Shown in pieces: positions 54,485 to 64,000 of a stretch of DNA of 64,000 nucleotides. A program made the translations under genes and the position numbers. The notes under the pieces were generated by a model that did no database searches, was not told the DNA's origin, and saw nothing but the letters and a program-made list of their open reading frames with translations. Origin of the DNA: Paragonimus westermani (taxonomy: Eukaryota > Platyhelminthes > Trematoda > Plagiorchiida > Troglotrematidae); contig QNGE01000274.1 in NCBI GenBank assembly GCA_008508345.1, positions 152,802-216,801 of the forward strand, read 5' to 3'. Within the stretch, counting starts at the first letter, position 1; each line of letters begins with the position of its first letter.

Positions 54485-54840
54485 TCAGGAACTGTGTGCA
54501 GCGGAACTTTGAAATGCCCGCTGTGTTAATAACCCGTCTGTGTTGGCGAATACATCATGTGCATAAAACCGATAATAAAGCATAGTATCCACTGTGAAGT
54601 CTAAATCGCTCCTTAGGCTACTTGCCACCAATAGTGTTAACGGTGATCGCATTGTTACTCCACAAGTTGATTTAATGACGTTATTTTGAACAGTGAGCTG
54701 CACATCAAAAGCGACTCTCTGAGGTAGTCTGTTGACAAGCTGATCCATTTGTTGTCGTTTTCAATAAAATCACGTAGATTTTGTCATTCCACTCATCGGT
54801 GCATGTGCGAACAGGGAGGTTATGTCAAGAGAACGTGACC
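54485..54840 (-). pseudogene. Penelope-like RT core (motifs A to C)
   Basis: One minus-strand frame carries SLDITSLFAHAPM near 54828-54790 (motif A; the Asp is kept, compare FDITSLFTNVP), then VAFDVQLTVQNNVIKSTCGVTMRSPLTLLVAS (54715-54615; compare NVQF-FNNVIYRQ-DGVAMGSPLGPLLA, motif B), then LYYRFYAHDVFANTDG (54575-54530; compare YYRRYVDDVFCI, motif C). Two stops lie between A and B. The first Asp of the DD pair is His. The frame ends with stops at about 54487. This is the RT palm only; no endonuclease follows. It is on the same strand as the endonuclease fragment at 57 kb but lies 2 kb beyond it, so it is likely a separate copy. Confidence 0.7.
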
Positions 54841-55159
54841 TTAAGTGAGTAAGATAGTAAGTAAGTATGACGTGAACGTTACGATGTGTACTCTCGAATT
54901 CGACCGTGACTCACAAGTTGTATAGGTAAATTTTTCTACTAGCTGGCTCTAACTTCTCTGGGAGTTATTGTGTTAAGGTAATGGTGCAAGGAGCAGTTCA
55001 GATTGTGAATCTTTGATAGCTCATATAGGCGAAGAATAACGGTGCCTATTGGTTACCTAAGTTCGAAGCAGACGGTAGTTACAGCTGTTGGTCTTTCAGC
55101 CTCTCTGACGGACTAGTCATCTGCGTTTATCTTATCTTCGTTTGTCAGTTTGTCAAATA

Positions 55160-55297
55160 TACTGGCAAGGAGTTTGACAGACTTACTAATTTAGAGGAGT
55201 CCCAACTGCGAAAAATCCGGACATCGGCTGGATTCAAACCAGCGACAGAAACAACATGTCCGAACACAGCAAATGTTCTACCAGCTGAGCTAGTGAA
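55160..55297 (-). repeat. tRNA-derived SINE head, minus arm
   Basis: Read on the minus strand it has an A-box-like tagctcagctggtagaaca and a B-box-like ggtttgaatcc, with a D arm and a T arm (ctgg/ccag) that fold as in tRNA. The anticodon arm region is about seven bases too long for a real tRNA, and the sequence continues beyond the B box in parallel with the plus arm. It is therefore tRNA-derived rather than a tRNA gene. Confidence 0.65.
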
Positions 55298-55425
55298 TTT
55301 GTAGCTCAGCTGGTAGAGCATTTGCATGTTTGGAAACGTTGTTTCTGTCGCTGGTTTGAATTCAGTCAAAATCCAGAGTTTCTGCAATTAAGTCTCTTCT
55401 AAACATACTGCCGCCTGCAACAATT
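55293..55425 (+). repeat. tRNA-derived SINE head, plus arm
   Basis: Contains tagctcagctggtagagca (55301-55320) with a gctc/gagc D stem, and a ggtttgaattc B box with a four-pair T stem. Flanks gaatttg (55293-55299) and caaaatc (after the T arm) can pair at six of seven acceptor positions. The anticodon region is oversized. Homology with the minus arm runs about 45 bp past the B box (gtttctgcaatt against ttttcgcagttg), so the shared unit is a short SINE, not only a tRNA. Confidence 0.65.
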
Positions 55426-56698
55426 GCTTTCATCCTGGCTGAATGGTCAAATTTGCTGAGCAAATATTTGTCCGATCATGTTCATAGCACGTCTTGATGG
55501 TCACATGATATAGACAGTGCTTCATGATGCCCACTTTTGCTGTGCACTTGAGATACAAGACTACTCCACTATTGATGGCGGGATATAACCAGTTCAACTT
55601 GGAAGTGTTTCAGTGCTTTCTTTTAAGGTGGTAACTAACCTAGTTATTTGACATCAGAAATTCTCGGGTTGAATTTTTAGTAATTTGTTCGTAGTGACTT
55701 TTGAAGTGTAGAACTTCGATCCTAATGATGACACTTCTAGAAGCACGTTATCCGAAGGAATAAAAAACCGTATGAACATATCACCCTGATTGGTTTGAAA
55801 AATGCAGCATGTTTGTGGGTAAACTTCGGCAGTTCTTTCTCATTCCGGTTATCCGTAATCGAACCCGTAAGAGTTTCAGTTAACTTTCAAACACCCCATT
55901 ACAAAGTCACCCAGTACATGTCACTTCGCAGTATTCCTAACCAGCTGTCTTATTCCAAATTCTCTCTGTCCATCTGACTGCAAGCGTAAATTTTTGGTAA
56001 CACCTTATCTGGACAAATAAGGCTTTTACAGTGAGCTATCTAGTTACACTTAAGACAAGTGCTTTTTTTATGAATAATTATTGCTACATATGTTTGTTTC
56101 AATGGACCTGGTTATATAGTCAGCTAACGTTGAATTTGCTTTTACAAGTGTGAAGTATTGAGATGGTAGTGTAAGTCTTCACCAGTGATGAACTTTTATT
56201 TTGGTTTATTTCGGGTTTTATACTTGTAACAGCCTGACGAGATTTTGTCAAAAACGTGTGGTTTCCACGCTTTGTTTTATAAAATTATTCAAGCGAATCT
56301 GACTGTTGGGTCAGTGACTCCAGGTTTGGTCTCCCAATCAGTATGATGCATTCTGGTGAATGCAGGATGTTGTCTGTCTGAAGGTAGAATGTGCGTATTC
56401 TGCTGAACTGGCGCAGCGAAGTCACATTGCGGTCAGCTCAATGAAACCGAGACCCTAGAGTCTTACGTTAGCAAGCCAAAATGGAGAGAGGCTTCCGGAT
56501 AACCTTAAGCCCCAGAGCGCAGATACGGTTTGCATATCACACCGGATTACCCGGTAGAACTGGTTTGGGTGCGCAATGCCGCTTTTTCAGCTGCTGATAA
56601 TAGCAAGTGTTTAATGAAGAGCAAACCTTATTATGTAAACCGCAAGTACTCGTTTATGTGCTGATGCTTCAGCAGAGGGAAGTGTAACAATTCTCCTT
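55426..56698. other. No recognisable gene
   Basis: Nothing supported. Short frames only. Confidence 0.45.
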
Positions 56699-56761
56699 GT
56701 ACAAAGCAGTTAGAACACAAAATCTGGTAGATACAAGCATTTCGTATTGACTCATCAGCAC
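56699..56761 (-). repeat. Inverted repeat, left arm (pairs with 57122-57184)
   Basis: Roughly 60 bp matching the reverse complement of 57122-57184 with about seven mismatches. Each arm contains a hammerhead motif reading toward the outside of the pair. Confidence 0.9.
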
Positions 56762-56767
56762 CATATT
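56722..56767 (-). ncRNA. Hammerhead ribozyme, PLE-associated, minus strand
   Basis: On the minus strand: stem I 5' strand tggtg (56763-56759), CTGATGA (56758-56752), stem II gt-caat-ac (56751-56744, two pairs only), GAAA (56743-56740), stem III tgc-tt-gta (56739-56732, including one G-U), then TC, with cleavage predicted after 56730, then tacca (56729-56725), which pairs with tggtg (five pairs, one wobble). Every invariant core base is present. Stems II and III are very short. Short, unstable stem III is the pattern reported for PLE hammerheads, which may act as dimers. It lies about 80 bp downstream of the endonuclease frame, in the same orientation. Confidence 0.75.
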
Positions 56768-56844
56768 TACAATAACGTGGATGGGCTTTTTTATAACAAA
56801 CGAACTGAGGGGTGGATAATCAATAAGCGGGTTAGGATAAATCA

Positions 56845-57120
56845 TTAAGTCCAGGGAAGGGTGAAGTTCACGAACACTTGTTTCCGAACACAGAGAACTG
56901 GTTTGAGTTGATTAATTGCCACTGCTTCAGCAAACCGTAAGTATCTCGGGTTAGAATGACGCAACAGGATTCTGAATGCACAAGATGGATCGATAGCGTG
57001 ACCGGTGATCAGGACGTGTCTGGCGACTGAGGAAACTGGCTGTTTACGCGTTTCAGCAACATTGCTATTCTCCGGTAACACGGACTTCTGTATTCATTCA
57101 GGTAAATGTTCTTTCATTCT
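56845..57120 (-). pseudogene. Penelope-like GIY-YIG endonuclease, 5'-truncated
   Basis: The minus frame reads RMKEHLPE-stop-IQKS, then PVSSVARHVLITGHAID, AFRILLRHSNPRYLRFAEAVAI, KPVLC and ends in FVNFTLPW. This is the C-terminal two-thirds of a PLE GIY-YIG domain. The stop (TGA, 57096-57094) replaces the Trp expected in EH-P-W. The YIG part is missing: homology starts at the RMKEH Arg codon (57120-57118), exactly where the opposite-strand hammerhead arm begins. The endonuclease Glu (in FAEAVAI) is retained. The domain is followed about 80 bp later by a same-strand hammerhead. Confidence 0.85.
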
Positions 57121-57160
57121 AGTACTGATGAGTCAATATGAAATGCTTGCATCTATGAGT
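57119..57160 (+). ncRNA. Hammerhead ribozyme, PLE-associated, plus strand
   Basis: CTGATGA at 57125-57131, stem II region gtcaatat (57132-57139, closing pair reduced to G-U), GAAA at 57140-57143, stem III tgc-tt-gca (57144-57151, three Watson-Crick pairs plus A-U 15.1-16.1), cleavage predicted after C at 57153. Stem I pairs ctagta (57119-57124) with tatgag (57154-57159) except for one A-G mismatch. It mirrors the minus-strand motif at 56.7 kb and abuts the truncated endonuclease. Confidence 0.7.
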
Positions 57161-57184
57161 TTTTGTGTTCTAACTGCTTTGTTC
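57122..57184 (+). repeat. Inverted repeat, right arm (pairs with 56699-56761)
   Basis: Reverse-complement partner of the left arm, close to nine of ten bases identical. The two arms enclose the endonuclease fragment. Confidence 0.9.
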
Positions 57185-59930
57185 AAACTGTTAAAGGGAA
57201 CCAATTGTTTAAAATTCTCCCTGTGTTTATGGTCGTATCGGAAATTCCGAAAGATCACCACTACCATCAAGCCTCTATAACAAACTGCTCGGCACAGCTG
57301 ACTGACCAACGCGTGGGATGGTTGCGATTCAACTGTCTACCACGGTGACTATGAGCCGGTCGGCATTCGTAAAGTCAGTCAGAACGGCGGCCATCTGCTC
57401 CACGCATGTGCCTCCTGCAAATTAGCTATCACAAGCACCGGATTTCATTTAGATGCGCGTGACCTGTTCACGTGGCTGTCGCCACTGACTGCTAGATTAA
57501 GTGAACGTATGGCAGCGCGACATAATCAGAGTACGTATCTTACGAGTTGTACGTGGAGTTGGGTGCATCATGGAACGTAAAACAACCGGGAACCAGTTAG
57601 TTATCAGGAATTCATCAGCTCGACAAAAGCTGATGTCTCCATATGCCATTGTTTCGTTTATCCCATCGGTTGCGAACACAAAGCCTCAGGTTATATATAA
57701 CAAGCCCATGGCAACAAGAATCAAACGTTGCACATATTAACAAAATGAGAATCACTTCTAAGACAATGATGCTTACTCTTTCGAAGTTTTCTTCGATCAG
57801 AAACTTTACCGATATAGTTCAGCTAACTCGGCCCCCGTGTACGTCACCATCTTCGAGTTTTGATCGGGTAACAGCGGGGTGAACATCATTGATGAATCAA
57901 CTAGGCTACACGTTTCACGGTAGTGTTTACTTTTCGAGAACATCAAGCCCATTAGTTTATTAGTACAAGTTCCGTTTAAGTGTTGTTCTTGTAGCCATGC
58001 GCGTGTAATACAAACTAATAACTGTGCGTTCATTTCTTGTAGGCCCTCTGAACCGCGGCGAAGTTGGGTGTTAAGCGCTTTTGGAAATTAATGACAAAGA
58101 TGAGTTACCAAAGTTTGAACGCTACTCGTCTCAGTGACACTGTAACACCCTTTTCCATCATCGGTACGTAGTATCATATCACAGTGCAGGTCGTCGGTAG
58201 TAACATTCAAGATAGTCAACATCCACCTCTTGAACCGGTTTGCTGACAGCGGTGTAATCATCACGAAAGTCGAACGAGAGAAGAGTGAAGCGTCTGTCAT
58301 CTTCAGAGGAAACTTAACCATAAAGACCCCATACCGCGGCACCCATCGGGAACATAATGAACAGCTTTTAAGAAATGAAAGATCACTAGTGACAAAGGTG
58401 AGGTGAGTTGATGTAAGGGTAAGCTGACCGCTGACAACTCAAACGGTTCTAGGATTGCTGTGTTACAACTTCTTCGCCCAGCTTTCTAGCTTACTATAAT
58501 AATGAAGAACCAGGGATCCGGCCATTCACATACACAAGTAAAGGAAATCATAGAGGTATTATGTAAGCATTTCGGTAACCCACAAAACTGGATTGCTGGA
58601 AGTGACCACACGTTATGGAGAATAGCCTGGTGTAACGTGACAAAACAGAGACAATTGTTCTCCGCTAGGTTCACAGGGCAATTTTCCAACGGCAAACCTG
58701 AAAGGCTGCAGGAGAGGAAGAGTTGTCAGAGGAATTCTTGAAGTAAAGCAATTCAGATGACTGTTCCACTTCAGTTGGTTTACTCAATCTGACAGCAAGA
58801 AACAGGCGCATATGATTACACGAATGCCTTCAACTCTTTGGTGCGTGAAGTTATAAAGAGTGCGTAAATTCCTAACCACTAACAGAAAAAGAGTCTGCTC
58901 AGCTGTTCTGGAGAATTTCCTACAAAAATTCTGCTCAACCGATTTACTGGGTAGGTTTTGGAGATCACACTTCCAGAGGAGCATTGTGGATAGCAGTGCG
59001 ATTAACACGACAAACTGTGCGCTCCATTTCCTAAATAATTGTTCTGTACGTAACTATTCACTGTACACACATGTCGAATTTTAAGATGGAGTGCTATTAT
59101 GTGAAAAGTAAGACACTGTGGGCTGCGCTTGGTAAATATACACGCCCAAATAGATTCATCAGTCTAGCTTTAGGGTATGAAGTCGGTGGTTTCTTCCTGC
59201 TGATTGACCTTATGTAAGTTCAAATTTATCAACGTTGTGATGTGGGACTGTGTTGGCCACAAACTTACCCTCCAAGATCGACTGCGTTGTAACTAACTGT
59301 TTTCCAGACGTGAAAGAATCGCTTCTAAAAGGAAAACTACACACATGTTGCCTTCCAAATATTTATAAGCCCAATAAATGGCCTAAACATAAATCGTAGT
59401 TACCGATGCGTTGTCTGGATACTGTGAAAAATAACCACAAAAAATGACCACGACTATCATAACCTCAGAAACTGACTTTGAATTGGACATCAACAAGAAT
59501 AAGCGATCTTTACACCTCTTGATCTTTTCCTGTGGAATTTTTGCACCTATACCTGCAATCCGCTTTAAACGGCAAAGTATGGATTGCCGCTCAGACTTCT
59601 TTTATTTGGATGGCAATTTTTTCTTGGCCCGCAAAGGACTGTATAATGAGCCACTATTTTGCTTGCGGACGTCTGAAAGGAGAGTCGGGAAGAACTTCAG
59701 GTGTAACCAAAACTGTTTACTGAATACACAACGATGCCGTCTACGTTGATATATGCCGGCAGAATCTGTAAGTTGCACGAACGTCCCGAACGGTTTTTCG
59801 TCAAAAACGGAAGTGACCATTGAGTAGAAATCATTAGAGTACAACAAGACTCCAAGACCAGGCAACATCTCTTCCCCTCTTTTTAAGAATGCTCAGGAGA
59901 ATAAGAACTGAGAACTGATCGCGAACCCGA
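57185..59930. other. No clearly recognisable gene
   Basis: A minus frame at 58088-58342 has a faint resemblance to the PLE linker (VKFPLKMTDASLFSRS) upstream of an endonuclease, but I could not confirm it. Other frames, including 101 codons at 59444-59749, are unassigned. Confidence 0.4.
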
Positions 59931-59939
59931 AGAGGTATG

Positions 59940-60970
59940 TCGTTTCCGGAAGATCATGTACCAACCACAGAGACATCAATCTAATGTCTGTGGCGTATAG
60001 GTTAGCCACTGGACTTATTTCATTTTAGGACACTAGGCCTAGAGTAAATGAGATAGGCAAAGAACAAGCAGGAATCCGATCAGGCCGGGTGAGTCTTGAT
60101 CATATTTATACTTTACGACTCATCTTGGAACATCGACATTGTTACAGGTAGCCGACGGTCTTGATTTAGTTGACGATAACGCTTTCTATAACTATCTTGT
60201 TTGCTAGAGATTATCCAGTAATCACGATGAGAGTTTACGAATTACTGTTTCGGGCGTTCGCCACTTCTAGTAGTGTTCGTCGAGGGTGTCCGATGTTCCA
60301 CTTCCTGTACAACTTTGTCACGGACGACAATCTTCCTGGTGTCAGGTCGACTGTCATGGAACATGCGGACGAAATTGTCTTATTTAGCCCCTGTGCTAAA
60401 GACAGTCAGACTATGGTGAACAAGTTGAGTGACCGGGTTGGTTGATATGGAATGCGCTTCACACCTTCGAAATGAAAATTGATGCTTCAAAACGACGAGA
60501 CTCCCAACGATAGCTTCTTCACTGCAAGCATTTCTTTCAAAACTGTGAACAGTTCTACATACTTGCGTAGCACTGCCACGTCGACCTGCAATGTTGTTGC
60601 TGAGATAACAAAGATAACAAAGGATAACAAAGGCACGAGTTTCCTTTGTTAGCTTGCGCACTCTGTGGCGTCGCTGAAGGAAGGGTAGACAATGCTTCTG
60701 TGGGTTCTATTTCACCCTATGGTTTGGAAACGTGGTCTGTTTGAGGCGAAGATATAAGTAGCTTTGCTGCGTTCGACTGTCATTTTCTCTGCCAGTCAGA
60801 ATACTTTAGGGAGACCGATCAAACGAACAACATAGCGTATTCCGGAACGCTCGAAATGAGCGATTGGTTGGTCAACTAGTCGCTTTGCACACAAAAGGAA
60901 ACAATTTGTCACTGATGAGTGGTAAGGGATTGTGGTTCTCACATAGATGGAAAATCGCCCACAATTGACC
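59940..60970 (+). pseudogene. RTE-like LINE, reverse transcriptase and C-terminal region
   Basis: A non-LTR RT relic. In order: NHRDINLMSVAYRLATGLI (from about 59955, one frame change), EIGKEQAGIRSGRVSLDHIYTLRLILEHRHCYR (60050-60145), motif A region lost in shifts, then the 91-codon frame at 60170-60445 with MRVYELLFRAFATSSSVRRGCPMFHFLYNFVTDDNLPGV (motif B) and MEHADEIVLFSPCAKDSQTMVNKLSDRV (motif C), then YGMRF-PSK. Further on come a GLETWSV block near 60725, FAAFDCHF near 60770 and NERLVGQLVALH near 60860, all typical C-terminal wording of RTE-like LINEs. The YADD box reads HADE, so the second Asp is Glu. Numerous stops occur. The element ends at about 60970 where SINE-like copy 4 begins. 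Clade assignment is inference. Confidence 0.85.
60603..60630. repeat. Tandem gataacaaa, three copies
   Basis: Short tandem array inside the LINE relic, a local slippage expansion of codons near the AEIT block. Confidence 0.75.
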
Positions 60971-61078
60971 TAATGAGAGTGAGACTCGAGTCTAGTGCTT
61001 CTTTTTGAAAGGGGCAGACTGAACAGTCTATCGGAATGTGACAACTGTGATCAATTATGGGTGCTGTTCAACATTTAT
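60968..61078 (+). repeat. SINE-like element copy 4, 5'-truncated
   Basis: Starts within the ribozyme: taatgagag-tgagactcgagtctagtgc (the GAAA box is now GAGA), then the body with substitutions (gaaaggggcagactgaacag, then tctatcggaatgtgacaact, then gatcaattatggg). CTGACGA and the promoter are absent. The ribozyme should be inactive. It is joined directly to the end of the RTE-like LINE. Confidence 0.8.
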
Positions 61079-61297
61079 GAAAGCTGAAATCCCCTACTAC
61101 ATATCAGTAATCGAAGTGCTGTTCAACACGCCAGTGATTTCTGTGATCTCAACTTGGAGGAAAGTCCTAGTCGAGGGGTCATCGAATGAAATTTGCAACA
61201 CACCACGTCTTCTCTAGAGGTGATCCAGTAACCTCATCAATGCTCACAGGCGAAAGTGGTTGAGTGTTCAGATTTGATAATGCGATCGTGCCTGATG

Positions 61298-61425
61298 TGT
61301 GGTCAATGGCGCAGTGGTCAACACGGTTGCCTTATGAACGCGTGGCCGGAGTTCCAGTCTCGGTTGTGGCAAGCATGTGCACCACTGACAAATTCTAATA
61401 ATTTGTTAGCCAACAGGGCTAAATT
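61298..61425 (+). repeat. SINE-like element copy 5 with A and B boxes
   Basis: The best promoter of the family: A-box-like tggcgcagtgg at 61307-61317 and a B-box-like gttccagtctc at 61351-61361, then gtggcaagcatgtgcacc, ctgacaa (degraded CTGACGA) and a hairpin tgtt-agcc-aaca (61404-61415) where stem III would be. The GAAA box is gone. The stem-III-like hairpin matches that of the reversed copy at 41.5 kb rather than copies 1 and 3. The downstream body is not recognised. Confidence 0.65.
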
Positions 61426-63435
61426 GTGGAAATAAAACTGAATCACATACTTACGGGATGCCAATGTATAATCAAAGTAACAAAAAATCCTGGAATGACC
61501 CAAACGCATTTGAGCTTTAGAAAAACAGGATGCAATGTTCTGTACTCTGCCAATATCACCGAGTATCTACGAAACTTGCGCTTAGATGGAATCATACGGG
61601 ATTCAAAGAGAGTTACGTACTGGATCAAGAATGAAAACGTTCCGGGAATGAAGGTGAATCGTTATCTATCAGAATGACGTCAACCCTCCGCTTGCCCACA
61701 TCTTCAACTGGAGCTGAACAATAATGCTTTCTCGATAAGTGAGTTCGGAGCAGTCGCTACAGCCATACATTTGTGCGTCTGTTCCAGACAAGATAGTAGA
61801 CGATAGTTCTCTTGGATACATCATCACCAACGTCATCGGCCACCTGCTAAAATTCCGACCCCAAATGAACCTGGGAAGCACCTTTCGGATAAGTTACGGA
61901 CCAAGTATCAAAAGCTTTGGTTCCCGGTGACAAAGCAATCAAAAAATGGAGGCCACCCATCTGAGAAAAGAAGGACCTGTCCGTCAGTACCAGATTACTT
62001 TGATAATCAATGCGGATTTGCTCATATAGATATATATATATACATATATGTACGTCGTGTGTTGCTCGCTTTTTGTTTGGCTTCAGAACGTTCATCGAAC
62101 TTTGTTGTATAAACCAGGTACTGTAATGTGTGCTTGAAGATATACGCAGAAATGCACTCGGGATACACTGTACAAGAATTGTTGCCAACTCCTGTGTTCC
62201 AATTTCCTACGAAGAACATTTACTCATCCTGTGAGTTGTGTTCTTTTGCTGAAATGATAACAGGAAAACTTAGCTAACTAACTAACTGAAATTGCTGTTA
62301 ACCGCTTCCGACAAAACGTTTGTGAATTATCAGCATTCAAATAAACATGTATCGGATGTTTCAGGCTCAACAACCCATCCTAATGAGCCTTTCATATAGT
62401 TACGACAGGGTGGTGTTCCGTTTAGTTAAAGTGCAATTCTCATTCGTAAATAAATTTCCGTGCACGTGTTATTTAAAATCCCAAAATGGCTGGGACCAAA
62501 CTAGCAGCCCATGGGTAGAGGACGGACTGTCAGTCCTGTTTCGACGGCAGTGATTTTTAAACGTTACTGCGTCGAACGAGAAAAAGAAAGAAACGGATAC
62601 TAAGTGGCAGATATTGAGAGATGGAATTATTAAACAAAACGAAATGTCACTTTTTCAGAAATCCACGGAATTGTCACCATAACGCGAATATTCAAGAATG
62701 ACGATGTGCAAACGGCTGGATAAATCATACACAATAAGATATTCTATAGATGATCACTGAGTACCATACATGGGCTAACTTATTGAGCTGCCGGTGTGTC
62801 TGGACACAAAAGTGTAAGAAATGAATAACTCTGGCTGAGCACCGTAGCTATGCAATCTAACGATGGAGTGAACCAGGACAAGCTCGCAGGTGGAACACTA
62901 CAACATTAGAAAGATTATATGTATGTTAGTCAGCAATAATCAGAGAAACTCAGATAGTGAGAAGGAAAACGGCCGTGCTGACTGTCACATACTGAACTGC
63001 TCAATCGAGAAGAATCAGAACAGAAATCTGAGCGGCACTAAGCAATCTCCATGTACTGGAGAAACAACACCTTTCACAGAGGAACAGCGGTATTTACGAC
63101 TGCTATTAAGCGACAGGCATCCTCACATTTTGGTTGGCCAGTTTGCTGGTATGTTACTCCACGACCTTGCATCTAGCAGCTCGGCTGCTCGAAACAGATA
63201 CGCATTCAACAACAGCTAACCGCTGTCTTTAATTGGTTGGCACCAGTCTGACCATAACTCCATCCGTAGCAGCTTGTGTGTGAACACTGCTAGCCTGACC
63301 CTTCTTCATTCAAGAAATTGCTCCAGTCCAGACGCATTACACACTTTCCTTTGTGGTTATTTTGTCCACTTCTCGTTCAAGTTGACTCCTTATGACTTGC
63401 ATCACGGGTATCTCTTTTTGGTGACGTCCGCCCTC
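61426..63435. other. No recognisable gene
   Basis: A 109-codon plus frame at 62890-63219 and a 113-codon minus frame at 61847-62188 are unassigned. A (TA)n tract is at 62024. The part just left of 63440 may be 3' sequence of the gypsy element but I see no LTR. Confidence 0.4.
62024..62050. repeat. (TA)n microsatellite
   Basis: AT dinucleotide tract with a gatatatatatatac core. Confidence 0.8.
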
Positions 63436-64000
63436 TCAATTACACACGATTTATTTCTTTCACCGCCTTGTACACATCAACATCGTGTAACCTATACGCA
63501 TGATCGTTTACCATTACACCGTGTGTCCACTGTCTTGGGTTCTCAAGGAAACCCCGGACCTACACCTGATCTTCTGGTTTAAAGTCTCCAGATTTCTGGG
63601 CGCCCTGATCAAAGTACATTTTTTGTTGCATCTTGCTTTGTTGTAGATTATCTTGAACACTTCACTCGTCTATTACGTCACAGCGTAACAGTTCACATGC
63701 CACCGGTATTTTTGTCTGCGTCCTTCGCTCAAACACTCGCTTCGTCGAACTGTATCCAACGGTCTCATTCGACACGTTTCTGCACTGCAGCAGCATAATG
63801 TATGGGTCTTCCCCTAACACCTGCGCAATCTGTAATAGTCTTTTTGCAGCCTTAACTGCAGCTTCGATCTTCTCGTTGGACCGACTGTGGTATGGGTGGC
63901 TTGTTGGATGATGAAACTCCCATTTGTCTGCAAACGCCTTAAATTCAGCTCACACAAACTGAGGACCCTTATCTGAGAATAACACCTCCGGTATACCATA
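63420..64000 (-). pseudogene. Ty3/gypsy integrase, C-terminal half, running off window
   Basis: A single minus-strand frame starting at 64000 reads YGIPEVLFSDKGPQFV, stop, AEFKAFADKWEFHHPTSHPYHS, RSNEKIEAAVKAAKRLL, then an LLQCRNV/S block, QQKMYFD, KPEDQV-stop-VRGF and YRLHDVDVY. This matches the Ty3/gypsy integrase core (second catalytic Asp in SDKGPQF; catalytic Glu in SNEKIEAAVK) and its C-terminal extension. Both catalytic residues are intact. Stops are TGA 63952-63950, TGA 63664-63662, TAG 63562-63560 and TAA 63442-63440; no frameshift is needed, so it is decayed mainly by point mutation. Upstream RT and the rest of the integrase should lie beyond the window. No LTR was identified. Confidence 0.9.

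Noticed and set aside
55293..55372. Functional tRNA gene
   Set aside because: D and T arms and acceptor pairing look good, but the anticodon arm region is about seven bases too long and the homology extends beyond the tRNA into a SINE body.
58088..58342. PLE linker upstream of the 57 kb endonuclease
   Set aside because: Resemblance is limited to a few hydrophobic and charged residues. Without a profile search it is not supportable.
1..64000. CRISPR array, bacterial operon or phage content
   Set aside because: No regularly spaced repeats, no ribosome-binding-site-led gene strings. The sequence is eukaryotic in character.

Overview
The window looks like repeat-rich nuclear DNA of an invertebrate animal, most likely a parasitic flatworm (trematode-like). 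It is AT-rich, has no long open frames, no bacterial-style operons and no host gene that I can recognise. What can be read is almost entirely decayed retroelements: Penelope-like elements (PLEs, with reverse transcriptase and GIY-YIG endonuclease), two non-LTR LINE lineages, a Ty3/gypsy integrase, and a short SINE-like family with pol III-type promoter boxes and a hammerhead ribozyme core. Hammerhead-bearing SINE-like repeats are known from schistosomes (Smalpha), and hammerheads are known in PLEs, so the set fits a flatworm. The assignment is inference from repeat content only.

Layout. 5.1-7.6 kb (minus): a long, frame-broken PLE from N-terminal region to post-RT linker. 11.1 kb (plus): SINE-like copy with hammerhead. 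12.96-13.18 kb: a palindrome of about 220 bp with a hammerhead-like or PLE-end-like motif in each arm. 25.3 kb: second SINE-like copy. 33.0-35.1 kb (plus): PLE GIY-YIG endonuclease, an assembly gap (33269-33902), a SINE-like copy with a consensus ribozyme core, then another PLE RT. 38.5-40.1 kb (minus): the best preserved PLE RT. 40.3-41.35 kb (plus): CR1/Jockey-type LINE RT, followed by a reversed SINE-like copy. 43.05 kb: a weathered SINE-like copy. 54.45-54.85 kb (minus): PLE RT core. 55.2-55.4 kb: two tRNA-like SINE heads, head to head. 56.7-57.2 kb: PLE endonuclease fragment flanked by two hammerheads in inverted orientation. 59.9-60.97 kb (plus): RTE-like LINE, abutting another SINE-like copy. 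61.3 kb: SINE-like copy with A and B boxes. 63.4-64.0 kb (minus): Ty3/gypsy integrase running off the window edge.

Nearly every coding relic has stops, frameshifts or lost catalytic residues, so no element here looks autonomous. The most interesting layer is catalytic RNA: at least two distinct hammerhead types, one in PLE-associated inverted repeats and one in a dispersed SINE-like family, in various states of decay. Large stretches of 13-25, 25-33, 43-54 and 57-59 kb hold nothing I can name. They are probably intergenic, intronic or too decayed to read by eye.
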